A DNA stretch of 64,000 bases, from positions 197,717,939 to 197,781,938 of the forward strand of contig NC_071355.1 of the NCBI RefSeq assembly GCF_943734655.1. The letters are read 5' to 3'. This document shows positions 1 through 12,563 of this stretch, one piece after another. Positions within the stretch are counted from its first letter, which is position 1. Every line of letters starts with the position of its first letter. Below the pieces are notes generated by a model, which was not told the origin of the DNA, made no database searches, and saw only the letters and a program-made list of their open reading frames with translations. The position numbers and the translations under genes were made by a program. The DNA comes from Sabethes cyaneus. Lineage: Eukaryota; Arthropoda; Insecta; Diptera; Culicidae.

Positions 1-456
1 ATTTGTATTTCGTTTATATGAGAGCCCCCCCTCTTAAAAAGGTAAGGGGTCCTAATTCATCATAGAAAAAATGGTTGCCTCCAAAAACACCCACATGCCA
101 AATATGGTTCCATTTGCTTGATTAGTTCTCGAATTATGAGGAAATTTGTATAAAAGCCCCCCCTTTTAAAGAGGAGAGGAATTATAATTTCCGTTATAAA
201 GAGGGGAGGGGTTTAAATTTACCATAGAATAAATTCTTGTCACCGAAAACACCCACATGATAAATTTTGTTCTATTTGCTTGATTAGTTGTCGAGTTATG
301 CAGAAATTTGTGTTTCATTTGTATGGGAGCCCCCCCTCTTAGTGGGGGGAGGGGTTTCTAACCATCACTAAAACCTTTCCTGACCCCAAGAAACCTCTAC
401 ATGCATACTTTCATCCCTATTGGTTCAGTAGTTTTCGATTCTATAAGGAACATACG

Positions 457-491
<35 letters not shown>

Positions 492-521
492 GGACAGAAA
501 TCCTTCTTTATAGGTATAGAT
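1..521 (+). repeat. 3' end of tandem-array interspersed element (copy A)
   Basis: This holds about three and a half degenerate monomers of a roughly 145-bp unit. Each monomer carries a C-rich then G-rich block (CCCCCCCTCTT, then GGGGAGGGG), then a CACATGCCAAAT-like box, then TTCCATTTGCTTGATTAG and a GAGTTATG box. The last monomer is diverged and runs into a (CAGA)n stretch at about 459-491. The element ends in TTTATAGGTATAGAT at about 507-521. The same order and the same end are seen at 40636-41726 and 43147-45127. The element is cut by the window edge, and its family name is not known to me. Confidence 0.8.
459..491 (+). repeat. (CAGA)n microsatellite in the tail of array copy A
   Basis: About eight CAGA units lie just before the terminal TTTATAGGTATAGAT. 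Copy C has a longer run at the same place (about 45046-45104), while copy B has only two or three units. The tract is therefore a length-variable part of the element. Confidence 0.85.
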
Positions 522-3500
522 TTTTAAAGCTATACAATTTAGATAACAATACTGTTCTACAGATATGTAAATACCTTAAAAATACATCATTTTGCAGAAA
601 GCCGCGAGCCTGTATCTTCAACTCAGACTGAGTTATTGACAGATTTCCCAAGCAGGGTCATCAACTTCCCTTTTTTACGACCAATTTTTTTTACGTCCCC
701 TCAGTGGTGGATGTGAAACGAGATTTGAGTATATTTGCGATTGATTGTAGCCTAGTAACTCTCAATCAGATCAATGATCATTTCGGTGGCTAATAAAATA
801 ATCTGTGAAATATATAAAATTGTTGGTTAAGTTAATCCCAACACAACGCAACTAGTTCCATTAGGATATTAGGAGGGTGCATCGCTCCACCACCTGTGAT
901 TTATTCCACACTCTCTAGATCTTATTTAAATGGCGTTTTCATAAAAACACCAAGGAATTCCGCCCCATTCAAAACTATCTTGGTCAATTTGACCAAAATC
1001 ATTTGAAACCGACTTTTCGGCTTCAACATTTAGCATCAAGCTCAAGCACTTGAGCTACTATTAATTTACTTTTGTTACTTTAATTTACTATTTAACAGGT
1101 GCTGGGAGCATTCCTTTACATCTCTTCAATGTGGAAGTTAGCTGAATTCGTTCCTTGTACCGGGGAATAATCATTCTAATTCCAAGAGCTATCCACCCCT
1201 CAGTGCTTCAATTGTGTTGTAAAAAATGAAATATTTCCCAAAAATATTACAATCGGCAATTACAATCTAATGCAGTCTGTAAATAAGTTAATAGGTTGAT
1301 AGCAAATGTGTTAAAAGGAAAGTTGAAAAGCCGTATTTATAAGCTGTAATTTTATTTAACTTCATTGTCAAATTGTTCATTATGTTACTTACCTTCGATT
1401 TAAAATTTTGAATTTTAAGTAAATTATCAAATTGAAGCTGAAACAGGTCCTCAATATTTTTTATTATTCAATTTCTAAAATTATTTTTGTCATATAATAT
1501 ATTATTATTTTTATTATCGCAAAAAGAGTCACAATACTCCAAAAGCAATGATCCGGTAAAATTGGTTGACTGCTAACGCCATTATCGAATTAGAGAGGCA
1601 GCAAACCTACTTAAAATCAACCTTATCAATTATGTAATATCCGTCGAAATCTTATTCAGCTTCCGCACCAGACCGAGAACGGGAACCATATTATGTCTGT
1701 TATCAACATACGCTCGAGACGATACGCGGGGTTAAGCCGCTCCATTTTTTCCCTCAATATAGGGTGACACGTCCCGGGGAGTCATCTTCCGGTTTGCCAG
1801 TCATCAGTAGCAGATTTTTCACCCACTTTTCTTGAAAAATGGCGCGTTAAGATTCTAATGATACTCTCTTTTTCTTTCGTATATACTTTAGCCGAACAGC
1901 GCGTGGATGTTTTGCAGGCGGTTTGCTATGTAGTAGCATTACGATTTTTCTTGGCGGTTGCGATCCGTAACATTTTCCTTGCCGGCATGAAGATTCCCGC
2001 CAGCCTTCCCTACCCTTACCTTGCGTCTGTTCGTCGGTACGGATGGTGTGTCGTATGCATGCATACCAAAATCTTGTAATTCCGTACGTGAGCTGAATCT
2101 TAAGTTGATTGTTTGGAGCTTAACGTGCCACAGTTTCGACGATTTTTACTCCCCTTCCTCGCATTACTGGAATGGCACAAAAAGACGAGCCGGATACTCA
2201 CTAGTATTTTTTTGCTGCGATCTATGGAAAAGGGGGAGTCAGCGGCAACCGAGAAGGGAAGGGATCAGGTCTATTCCGGATGTGGCGTAGACCATTTTTT
2301 CTCTCGAACGATAATACGCTGCTGACTTTTTGATATCGCTTTTATGCTCCTATAAAGGTCTGAACGAAGAACGGGAATGGTGAGGACGTGTTGAAAGCCG
2401 CAACAACCGACCGAAGCACAAGTGCAAGCACTCCGTGCAATACGTTATGCGGGCAAATCTTTCCAGAAGTGCCAGCACGAGTTTCCACAATTGCAAGCAG
2501 TTGCCTGGGACAGGAGGCGTTCGGCGGGGCGGTGATTTTCGCACTCCATATTTTTCCCCAATTGATCCAATTGGAATGGCAGGGATTATCGTGGGGAGCA
2601 AGTGCAAGAAATCATTAAAAGGGAAATAGGCGCTGCTGGTGTAAGGTGGCTGCGTCACGTTGGCTAACCAGTGTGCTAGCTTGTGAGGTATTGGCGGAAC
2701 TGATTATTTGCATTCCTATATAATAAAAGACAGATGCAGAATACAAAATGAACACAGGAGTTCTTTGTCTATTCCGCCAACTGATAAGTTTTATTATCAA
2801 TGTATGCAATGCTATCAGTGTTCGTGATTGTATTTATAGTGAAGTAACTTATTTGAACCATAGGTAACATAGGGCATGAGCTTTTGTTTCATAAAATCTG
2901 TTCAACTATTTACATAGCTTATATGGGAGTCCAGTTTAAAGGTAATTGGTAATTTTTATAATGCAAATAGGAAAAAATACAGGTAAAAATAAATCTGTTC
3001 TATATTCTTCCATAGACTGTTCACAAAATTTCATATAATAAATTTCAATAATACCACAATCAACCTTAATAGGTTAACTAAATAAATCTACTAGCAGTTT
3101 TCTAACAATATATTGTACAACAAACTATGAACAGAACATTAATTTTATATTTGCTTTCTCACCACCAACAAGCAGATCGAAATCCGCTTAGTGAAAGAAT
3201 CTCAAAATGAACTAGTATTAAATTTTGTGACATGATTTGGAGGGGATCGATTTTTCAATTTTTAAGTTAACGGTGAGGGTGAATAGATGCTCGCTTGTAC
3301 GTGTACAAAGCTTACCATCTAGCAGTGGCACCTCTAAGGAGCAAGGGCGAAAAATAAAATCCTGCCAAAATCTCTGACAAACGGGCACCATGTGGGGTTA
3401 ATGAAAACGTTTGTCAAACATGTAATTACATTTTAATAAACGTACGCACTCTCTGAGTGCCCGCGTTAACAACTGCGACAAAGAGGTTAAATTTAAAGAC

Positions 3501-3905
3501 GCATTGGCAGTATGCACGGGGAAAACTATCGAACAGCTGGGCTAAAGAGAGTATATGTGGCCGCTTAACTAGCAATATAATTTACATGTTTAGTGCCGCT
3601 CGTGCTGAGTTCACTCCTTGTGGGTGGCACCAGTTGCAGCGAAGTGTTTTTCAATTATTCAAAATACATTATTTTGGAATTTAGGTTTCCTTCCTTGTTC
3701 AGTCTGTGAATGGTGTGTGTGAACCCATTTCCTCTCTTGAATACAGAAAAAAACTCGACGCTTAAATCGTACCCTATTCGTTCACAGGATCTACTTCGAC
3801 TTTTAAATTATAATTTTAAAAATTATTTACTAAATTGAATTGAATAGGTTTTCCTTTAGAAAGATGGCACAAGGCTCCAGGTCAGAGGTTTGTTGTTAAG
3901 TGTTG
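522..3905. other. Intergenic DNA, no gene recognised
   Basis: AT-rich sequence with only short, mutually overlapping open frames, for example on both strands at 1858-2658. None shows a domain, a signal peptide or plausible splice structure that I can recognise. No clear tandem or inverted repeat was seen. Confidence 0.5.
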
Positions 3906-3917
3906 CGGTATTTTAAA

Positions 3918-3998
3918 TTTTTTGTTTTGATTATAGTCACTTTAACCAGCTTGGGTCATTCGTGACTTCTGCGGGGTTGGGATTTGAACCCGGGTGCT
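3918..3998 (-). mobile_element. 5'-truncated tRNA-derived SINE with 12-bp target-site duplication
   Basis: Read on the minus strand, an RNA polymerase III B-box-like GGGTTCAAATCCC (3979-3991) is followed by about 60 bp and an A-rich tail (complement of 3918-3930). The insert is flanked by a perfect 12-bp direct repeat, CGGTATTTTAAA, at 3906-3917 and 3999-4010. The A box is missing, so the copy is 5' truncated. It differs in sequence from the SINE family at 28709, 46459, 51776 and 62852. Confidence 0.65.
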
Positions 3999-4414
3999 CG
4001 GTATTTTAAAATTATATGATCGATTCGCTACATAATAAAATCATTTAGAAGGCAAGAGTGGATTCTGTAATTCTCTACTTATAGCTTCTCGTTCATTGCG
4101 ATTTGGTCCGATGGGTTTTTGGTTTTAATCAATTGCTGGTGCGGTTCAGCCGATTTAGGCCCTTATTTACGCAAATTCTAAACTTTTGCGGAAACTTTAT
4201 GGACTTGGTATATCCCAGCAAATGATTGATTGACTTTTCTCATGTAGAATAGATGTAGGTAAAGTACTCCCCGTGAAATTCGGATCCAGTGCCACCACTG
4301 TAGGGTCTATTTTATGCCTACAGGTGCGCAAGGCACCGATGGTACGCATTATTCAGTCATCTACGCGTCATTTTCTTGTTCAATTTAGTCTAACGATATT
4401 TTGCGATCAGTTCA

Positions 4415-4560
4415 TGAAGAAACTGTACACGAATAATGTGGTGCTAGTGTAGAAATCGGCGGATATAGTCAGGCAACTAAAACACGGAAGGATTCAGTGG
4501 GATGGACATGTAAAGAGAATCCCGGAGGAGTGACCAGCAAAGATAATATTTAGCAGAAAT
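4415..4560 (+). pseudogene. Decayed non-LTR retrotransposon, C-terminal piece
   Basis: A short stretch reads like RIQWDGHVKRIPEE, matching the RxRWxGHVxRMP motif near the C terminus of the LINE family seen intact at 19015-20123. The rest is too decayed to align by eye. Confidence 0.35.
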
Positions 4561-4639
4561 CGCGATACACTTCATTGATTTTCTGGTAGACTCCATATTT
4601 GTTGGATGTGTTGGACCGAGGATTACAGCGCGGTGTACT

Positions 4640-5770
4640 GAGTCATTCGTTTCCGTATGATGGAATCGGATAGTACAAAGTTTCGTAGGAAATTATCAAA
4701 CGGGTTTCAAGCGAGCTCGCGTCATTCGGACCAAATTTTTACCTTCTGACGAATCTTGCAGAAATGTCGCTAATGTGACGTGCCCACGCATCATCGCTTA
4801 TTGACTTCAAAGTAGCATACGGTACAGTCGTTCGAAACCAGCTTCGGCAGATAATGCACTAACACGGTTTTCCGAATAAACTGTCGCGACTGGTTAGAGT
4901 AACATTAGATCGAAAGATGTGTTTCCTGTTATTCTGGGGGCACCGAACAACAAAGACACGTCCGATCGCTTCGGCTCTCACACCAAAAAGCCCCGACTTC
5001 TTTTCAATTTGCTAGCAACGCCCTCTAGCAAGCTTATCCAGAACTCCCAAGCGTTATATGACTCCTTTGTTCCCGGTCGATCCGTGCGTTTGAGCCATTG
5101 GTAATCGTGCGTTCGAGCCATTGGAATTTTATCTTAAAAACTAATAATTTTCCTAACTCCTAACATGCAAAAAATACAAAACAAAATTTTTTAATGATAA
5201 GTTATTTATATAAGCCTTCGTACATGATTTTGATATCAAAGCCATGAACTTTGTAACGGCAGAGGCACTCTAGATCAGAATCTAGGTCAGATTAAAAGCG
5301 GAGTCTAGGAGGATAAGCCTCCCACGGACGGTAAACGTTGACGGCGATGAACTGGAGGTGGTTGATGAGTTCGTGTATTTGGGATTACTAGTGATCGCGT
5401 GACAATAGCACTAGTAAGGACAATGTACAAAACTCTCACAGTGCACTTTAAGCTGTTACTCTGCTCAAGGAGGATATACGTGCCCTTGCTGTGTTCAAAT
5501 GGAACTTAAAGCGGAGAGTAGCGAAAGCCCAAGGGTGGGAATTATGAGCTAGAGGCACTGCTTGGAGAGATTCCTACCGTATATCAGGCAAAAGTTGTTA
5601 GGCTACGGTGGGCCGGACACGTCGCATGGATGCCAGACGTCAGTAAAACGAAATCGATTCTTCTATAATCCAACCAGCACCAGAAAGAAAGGGATCCAAC
5701 GTGTAAGATGGGTTGACTAGGTCGAAAGCAATTTCCAACTTCTTAGATGCTTGGGACATTAGCGACATGT
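4640..5770 (+). pseudogene. Decayed LINE: reverse transcriptase and C-terminal pieces
   Basis: The first part (about 4650-4900) reads NYQTGF, then in shifted frames a DQIFTLR-like stretch and CPRIIAYxLQSS, which is a broken DFKAAYD catalytic motif A. The second part (about 5280-5760) reads DGDELEVVDEFVYLG, then a TMYKTL-like piece, then WAGHVAWMPD-like and RVRWVDxVES-like pieces. These are consecutive landmarks of the LINE family at 19015-20123. Stops and frameshifts are frequent and the middle of the reverse transcriptase is missing. Both pieces could come from one internally deleted copy. Confidence 0.55.
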
Positions 5771-6804
5771 GGCTCAAGCCAAGATCGAAATGTACCCAAG
5801 CAGCACACTTTTGACACTTTTAGTTGAAGAAACTTATTTACGACTGAAATTGGTTCTAAATCAGTTACCAACACTGCTTTACAACAACTGTGCTAGTAGG
5901 GTATGGAGACGCCGCACGGACGAGCCACCCGGCTCTATGCTGACAACGATGACGATAGTCTCGGTATAAGATTGATAATTGGTTTGTTGCCAAAAAGGTA
6001 AAGTAAAATAAGAAAATACGTGTCCCGCTTTACGAGGGAAAAATCTGGTAGATAAGTTCGTGTGTTTATCAAACATTATTCATAAAAAATCGCGGGTATG
6101 AAATGGGGAAGGCAAATGAGGAGCGTCCAATATAGCTCTAGCCATCCCATGCCCCTACCTGGCGTCTCCACGTGGTCATACCTGGTAATGCTCTATTGAG
6201 TAGCCAAGTTAGGAGGTGCGATGCTGGGTGGTTCCCGGCTGCCTGATCTCAAAACCCTGGTTTTGGGCAGATGGCGGAGCCACACGGCCTTGCTAATACG
6301 TAAGCCTAATATAAGTTATTTTAATTATTTTTGTCGTTTTAGCTTATGAAGTATCTCCTGCTGTATAGTAAAAATTTTGGCCAAAACGAGTTTTAATGCT
6401 GCACATCGATACAAGAATGAAAAAATTAGATTAATTATTAGAAGCACTTACGGAAGCTCAAAGGACGCAACTCTATTCCATACGAAGAACTGTTGGTGAG
6501 ATTGTTCTATTTTTGCCCATGTATACCATATTTCATCTTAATATCACATTATTAATAGTATTATTATTGATATCATAAATGTGGAAGGCTGGGTGATGGA
6601 GTGGATTGCCAACCTGATTCCCTAAGGTCATCACGTGGGTTAAAGTTGGTTCAGCGAAATTGGTTATTACAGGGAAGGATCCCGATACTGGAAGGCGACT
6701 CTCATAACCCCGAAATGCGCACAAGTGCCTCTGCTTGTGGGTCAGTCCAATCCCTTTTGGCCCTTCTGTAACAGCATTAGTGTGAAAGTCATTTGATCAT
6801 CAAA
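5771..6804. other. Intergenic DNA, possible LINE 3' untranslated region
   Basis: No gene recognised. The part from about 6590 to 6804 runs directly into the long TAC microsatellite. That arrangement resembles a LINE 3' UTR followed by its microsatellite tail, but I see no coding landmark to confirm it. Confidence 0.3.
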
Positions 6805-7062
<258 letters not shown>

Positions 7063-8265
7063 GAAATATAAACCTGGAAATAAAATAAAAAGAAAACTTA
7101 TCCAATTTAATTCTACTGTGTAGAGTAAGGAGGGGTAAAAGTGCGATGCGGGTAAAAGTGCGATTCAATGATTTATCGGTGCAGATTCCGAGTAAATCTT
7201 CTACATTGGCATGGATGGGTGACTACTTTGACAGCTTGAATCTAACGTAAACTTTGGTTGCTTACGAAGCATAGTTGCTGAGTTATGTGTAAATGTTATT
7301 TTAGGGCAGTTTTGATGTAATTTTTCGATATACGGCAAATACGATATCAACAGGAGGATATTACTTGTTGAAAATTTGTAGCAGCGTTTTACATCACTCA
7401 CATATCTGTTTTGAAAATACAGCGAAAATAATTTACAAAATATATTTCGCTTTTCCGTAATTTAATCTAACCCCGTCAAGCGCCTAGCGGGGTAAAAGTT
7501 CGATTCACGGACGGTGCAAAAGTTCGATTCATGGACGAGGCAAAAATGTACAGCTAATTACATACAGCTTTAGACACTATATTACAGATACTAGAAATGA
7601 AAGATCTGCAGAAAACTGAGTGCTCTACAGATGTTGGCCGAAGAAAAACAATGTGTTTCCGCTGATGAAACAAAAAACAAAGGTTTGGAAAAGTTTCGAT
7701 CTAACGGAGGCTGCAATACACCAGCGCAAAACAGAAAAGATGTAAATTGAGAATATTTCTTATCAAAACATAACGCAGATTGAAGATAATATGGTTTTGT
7801 TAGCTACTGCTGGGCTAATTTCATGGATTCTAGCTTCGAACTTTTGCCCCGCGGTTTTCGTACTTTTGCCCCACTAGTGGGGTAAAAGTGCGAATCTGCA
7901 CTTGATCAGAAGAAAGAAGAATTTATTTTGCAAAACACTATTACCGCAGATGATGCATAGTTGAATGTGAAGACATTGAGTTACTGCGTCACTATAAAAT
8001 ATATTATGTTGTATTCCTTCTTTATAGCTCACGAAAATTGATGACAACTTCAAACATCGCACTTATGCCCCGCCCAACTCTATATGTATTTTATTCTTGA
8101 CAGATACGTATTTCGCCTACGACTTGCAGGCTTCCTCAGTGTCTGTTTTCGAGCTTCGAAACTCCGAATAAAATATACATAGAGTTACGTAGAATTAAAT
8201 TGGATAAGTTTTCTTTTTATTTAATTTCCAGGTTTCGTATTCTACTAAGACGCTCCAAAAACTTC
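7063..8265. mobile_element. Foldback (long terminal inverted repeat) element A, interrupted
   Basis: The left arm at 7063-7118 (CCTGGAAATAAAATAAAAAG...) is the inverted copy of the right arm at about 8183-8236. Inside the right half lies GACAGATACGTATTTCGCC followed by a TTGCAGGCTTCCTCAGTG box, and the same boxes occur in foldback element B at 52893-53165. After the right arm both copies continue with TATTCTACTAAG and a CTCCAAAAACTTCAGTC box. The left arm is interrupted by the TIR element 7123-8080. No coding capacity was seen. Confidence 0.7.
7123..8080. mobile_element. 958-bp TIR element with repeated GGGGTAAAAGTGCGA motif, TA duplication
   Basis: The left end GAGTAAGGAGGGGTAAAAGT and the right end (reverse complement GAGTTGGGCGGGGCATAAGT) form an imperfect inverted repeat of about 26 bp. 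TA flanks both sides (7121-7122 and 8081-8082), as for Tc1/mariner-type elements. Variants of GGGGTAAAAGTGCGATTC recur at about 7134, 7149, 7491 and 7517. Around 7858-7891 two copies meet head to head in a near-perfect palindrome centred on CCCCACTAGTGGGG. No transposase was found, so it is non-autonomous. Confidence 0.7.
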
Positions 8266-11200
8266 AGTCGAAATATAAAACTCTTTAACTAGGACACTTG
8301 TTTCGACCACTTTTATTTGTTCTCACACCTCTGGCTTTGTATATTCGGCTAGTTTACAGATAGACTTTTACCCTTTTTATTATTTCTTATCATCGCATCC
8401 ATTGTTTCGTTACCGTCCTTCTGATTGTATTATTCCATCTGTCGTATTTCCCTCTCTTTACATAATGTTTTTATTTTAGTTTATTGAATAAAATTACAGC
8501 AGCATTCGTTCCTCAGTACGTGCCAACCGGCTTGAATGTAGTCCAAAATTCTTTTCTGCGTAAAAAAATCTTCAATTATTCGTAAACACATATATCGCAC
8601 CCGTAATGTCAGAGCTCCGATCTTGATAAGTGCGATTCGAATTTATTTTCACGTTTTGCTCCATTTTCTCTCTACGGAGAAATGTTTCGCTTGAATACGT
8701 ACAAACAAAACTAAAAAAAAGCGATGCAACAACAACGGTGGAAAAAGTTAGTTCTACAAAACAAAGTGAGTTTGAAAGCGAAGCAAAATGTTACAGGTTT
8801 ATCGCTAAACTGCTGATGCTACAGAAGTGAAATAAAGTGAAACATCACCAAAATGGGATTAACCTTCGGTTGTTGTTTTCTTCCGTGCTTCACTTTTTTT
8901 CCTCCTCCTGTTCTGTCCTCCTCGTGGCAGCCAGGGCCGAGGGGTGTCGTTCAGTTTTGGGACACCAACCGTTTGATGATGGCGAATCCTGTGCCAGCAG
9001 CATGAACTTTTTTGGAAGGCTGTTTATCTCGAAAGTGGATAGCGATGGTTGTAAATGTTTATTTTCGAGTAGATTTATGTGAAATTTCAATAGACTGTGC
9101 AGTGCATGAAAAAAAATCAATTAGCATAAAGTTTACATCTATTTGCAGATTTTCTGATTTTCGATAAATTTCACCAACGGTAAATAGGATTGCCTTGTTG
9201 ATTGATTTCTAATTTCTATCACATTGAAACTTTTGATGAGAGTGGAAACTTTAGTTCAACAAAGATTGTCGCTCGCACAGGCGACGACGGCCACTATCAT
9301 AGATCGTCCTAGCGACAGCTCTACCGCATCCTAAGATTGGGCTTAAATAGCGAAATTAATTAACCAGCTTCCTGCCAAGCTGCTGAAATTTATTAGTTTC
9401 CTCGTAATTCCAAAGAACAATATATCCTCTCTAGTCTGCATAATTTCCGCTGGAATATGTGTGCAGAATCGGAGCCAAAGTTCACTATCCGCATTCCTTC
9501 GGCACTGGACGGCCAACGGCAGGCGGAAACTGCATAAATATACGATAATTCTGGAGGTGGTGTGTCACACAGCAGCAGGTCGGCTTCCGGTTTAGTTTGC
9601 CACTGCGGGAGATTTCCGCTAAAGCTAGAGACTATGCTGCAATCGCTAACTTTGCCAGGATTAGGTTTATAGGGACTTGAAACAGTTAAATGGATGGCAT
9701 ACAACTAATCTGAAATGCAACTGAGCTAGGATTCTAAATAATCTATGATAATGTGGGATGTTAGACTGATAATTGTTTAACAATTAAAAATTGTTATGGG
9801 GAAATGCATAAGAAGAAAATCAGAATATTTCTTCTGATAGAACAGTTTATTTTCTCTTCATACCTCCGATAAATACACTATCTTAATTAACACAACCGTA
9901 ATCGTTTCGAATCGGCTAAAACAACATCGTCCTTTTAATTCCTTGTGGAATTTAGCTCCCTTCCCTTCATGTCGCATCCCGATTTGCCATCTAGTTTCAA
10001 TTTGTTATCTATCTGTCCAACCAACCCTTGTGGGTGCGAGCTTCAACTCAATAACCGTTTAAAACTTCTCATTCGCCTCGTCCTGCAATATCCCAGCGGT
10101 ACTGATTACAGACCGGGAAACACCCAGCCATACCTAACGCCCACCCACCGCACCGAGCATCTACGTATGCACGTGGGGCAAATTGTAGCCCGTTATTTGA
10201 TCTATTCAACGGGCCACACACAGCTCGAAGCTGGTATCATAATTAATATCTCCATAATCCTCATCATAATAAGCAGTAAATGCCGCAAATCGGGTTAAGC
10301 GGATTAAAGTCCTGTCTGGAGCTGGCCAGCTGTATGGTATAGTTCATTACGAGGACACACAAAGCTTCAACTACTACGGGCACGAGGTTGTTGAAATTTA
10401 GTCAGAAGCATCAGTAGCTTGATGGAGTTTATCATTACGGGCCACATTAGATTCGAACGGCAGACGGGTTAAACTCATTAACAACATATTTTGTCTGGCT
10501 GGTTATATAGTAGCAGATGACAGAAGTGTAATCATTAATGGGAGGTGAAATTTGGAAACTGCCATGATAACAGGGAATATTACGAACCTAAGTATAAGTT
10601 TACTTAAACCAATTGCATTAGACTGCAGGCATGGCAGCCATCACGAGAATTTACTTCGCAGAAGTCTTATAAATTGCGTCGCAATTTATGCAACCCTTCG
10701 AGAATTTTCGTATTTGCTGCTTGAATAGTTAAATCGGTAGAAGTCCCATTTCCGCTAAGGCGCACGTCACAGTTGGATGCTTTGAAAGAAGTCAACAGTT
10801 GGGCGAGGGCGCATTTGGCTCAATCATAGTTTGGATGATTGCACACCAAAAATTTCACATCTGATGCTATTTTGCTTCCCGACCCAAAACAGACAAGTCA
10901 ACTGATTTGAGGGGAAATGGCGACAATTTTTAAATTAAAAATACTTTGATCTGATTCACGCTGTGCATGTAATTTAATATTCAAAGTTGTAGCGCAATTT
11001 GCGTCTCACAAGCTGCTGCTTGAGAGATGCAAACATAAACTCTGATCTAACCGACTTGGATAGTTATCACAAACGCTGAATGCAAAACTTTCTCCATTCG
11101 TCCTTGGCATTTATCGTATACCAAGGGAGTATCCCGAAACAGTTTTAATTCTTTTGCGACCGACTATAACTCTTGCCGGTCGGTACTTAAGCTGGCATTC

Positions 11201-11985
11201 GTCACTGACGAATGTCACCCCTGCTGAAGGAAGTGTTATTCTGAGATATTTTCGTCTGCAGACGCGTGTCGTCTCTGGGAAATTATGTTGACGTTTTTCT
11301 TGAGCTGAAAGACAACTGCGACTGCCTTTGCTGCTCCACTTATATAGCAGTAGGTATACACGACCGGTGTGCGTTATCCTTGTGAGAAGCGATCAGCTCA
11401 CGTCAAATTAATGGCCCTACGGAGGAGGATGTTTATGATTTTATGTTTCCTGAAATAACACGAGGGACATCCGAAAAGAAGCAAAAAATAAAGACGATAA
11501 GTTGTGTTTGGAAAGCATGGAGAAGAAGAAGAAGTTAAAACACGGTATTGTTGTGTAGTTTTATTGTTCAACCGTACTTTGGCTGGCCCGTTTTGGTGTG
11601 CGGCGGAGTTTAGGACCCCGGCACGTGTCTATTTCGGAACGTGATGTACGGTGGCAGGTGGAAACGTGGTGTTTCACAATCGAAACAGTTCCTGAAGTCA
11701 ACATGTAATATTTCTAATGGATTTAAGTAATTTCGCTTTCGAAACCGACTTGTCAATCAATCAATATGGAATGCATGCTGTCGATTAAAATGTGTGAAAC
11801 TTTGGTAGGGTGGTTGAAGCTAAGAAAAGATATTTGGCGAACTATAGTAAAAGTCCATACCTTTGAACCACAGCGGACTGGATAAAAACTTTAATCATAA
11901 TCAAAAAAAAGTAACGCAAGATCAGTTTCAAATTGCCAAAAAATCACCATTAATAGGTCAACTCAGTAAGAATTCGCACACAGTG
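8266..11985. other. Intergenic DNA, no gene recognised
   Basis: Open frames of up to 117 codons (for example 9945-10298, +) show no recognisable domain, signal peptide or supporting splice sites. The sequence is less obviously repetitive than its neighbours, so regulatory sequence or unrecognised exons cannot be excluded. Confidence 0.4.
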
Positions 11986-11989
11986 AAAG

Positions 11990-12480
11990 CAAAATGCTAA
12001 AAAATGTTTCATTCCTATATATTCCTGTTATATTTGTACTTTTTTCTGTATTATTTTGTGTCATTTTTTGTATTATTTTTGCTTCACATTTGTATCACTT
12101 TTTGCAAATACTATTTGAATTTTTGTCATATCATTTTTGAGTTGATTTTGTAAATTGTTTGTTGTTTTTTATATCTTTTGTAATATTTTTTATTACTTTT
12201 TCATCATTTTTGTATTATTACGATAGTTATTACGATAATTGTATTATTTTGTAGTCATTTTTGCGATAGTTTTGTGCGTTTTGAGAAAGTTGAGCGAAAA
12301 TTTTTGTTCGTTTCATTTTTGTATCATTTTTCTTTAGAGTTCTTTTTGTTTATTCTTTGTATTATTTTTCAAAGCAATTTTACTTTGTTTAGAATATTTT
12401 TTGTATGTTTTCCGTGTTATTTTTATACCATTTTCGTATGCTTCAGATAGTATTGGAGCAAAAATAATTGCGTGTATTTC
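11990..12480 (+). repeat. Degenerate T-rich tandem tract, left part
   Basis: Imperfect repetition of a 10-13 bp unit close to TTTTTGTATCAT or TTTTTGTGTTAT. The same motif in the same orientation resumes at about 14390-14860, on the other side of the mariner element. This suggests one tract split by the insertion. Confidence 0.7.
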
Positions 12481-12563
12481 AGTTATTCATTATTGAATTC
12501 AAGATATTTTCATATACAAATGTAGCATTTTCTTCATATTTTTAAGAAAAAATACTGATAAAA

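Noticed and set aside
9945..10298. 117-codon open frame as a small gene
   Set aside because: No recognisable domain, no TATA/initiator at a sensible distance and no splice signals that I could defend.
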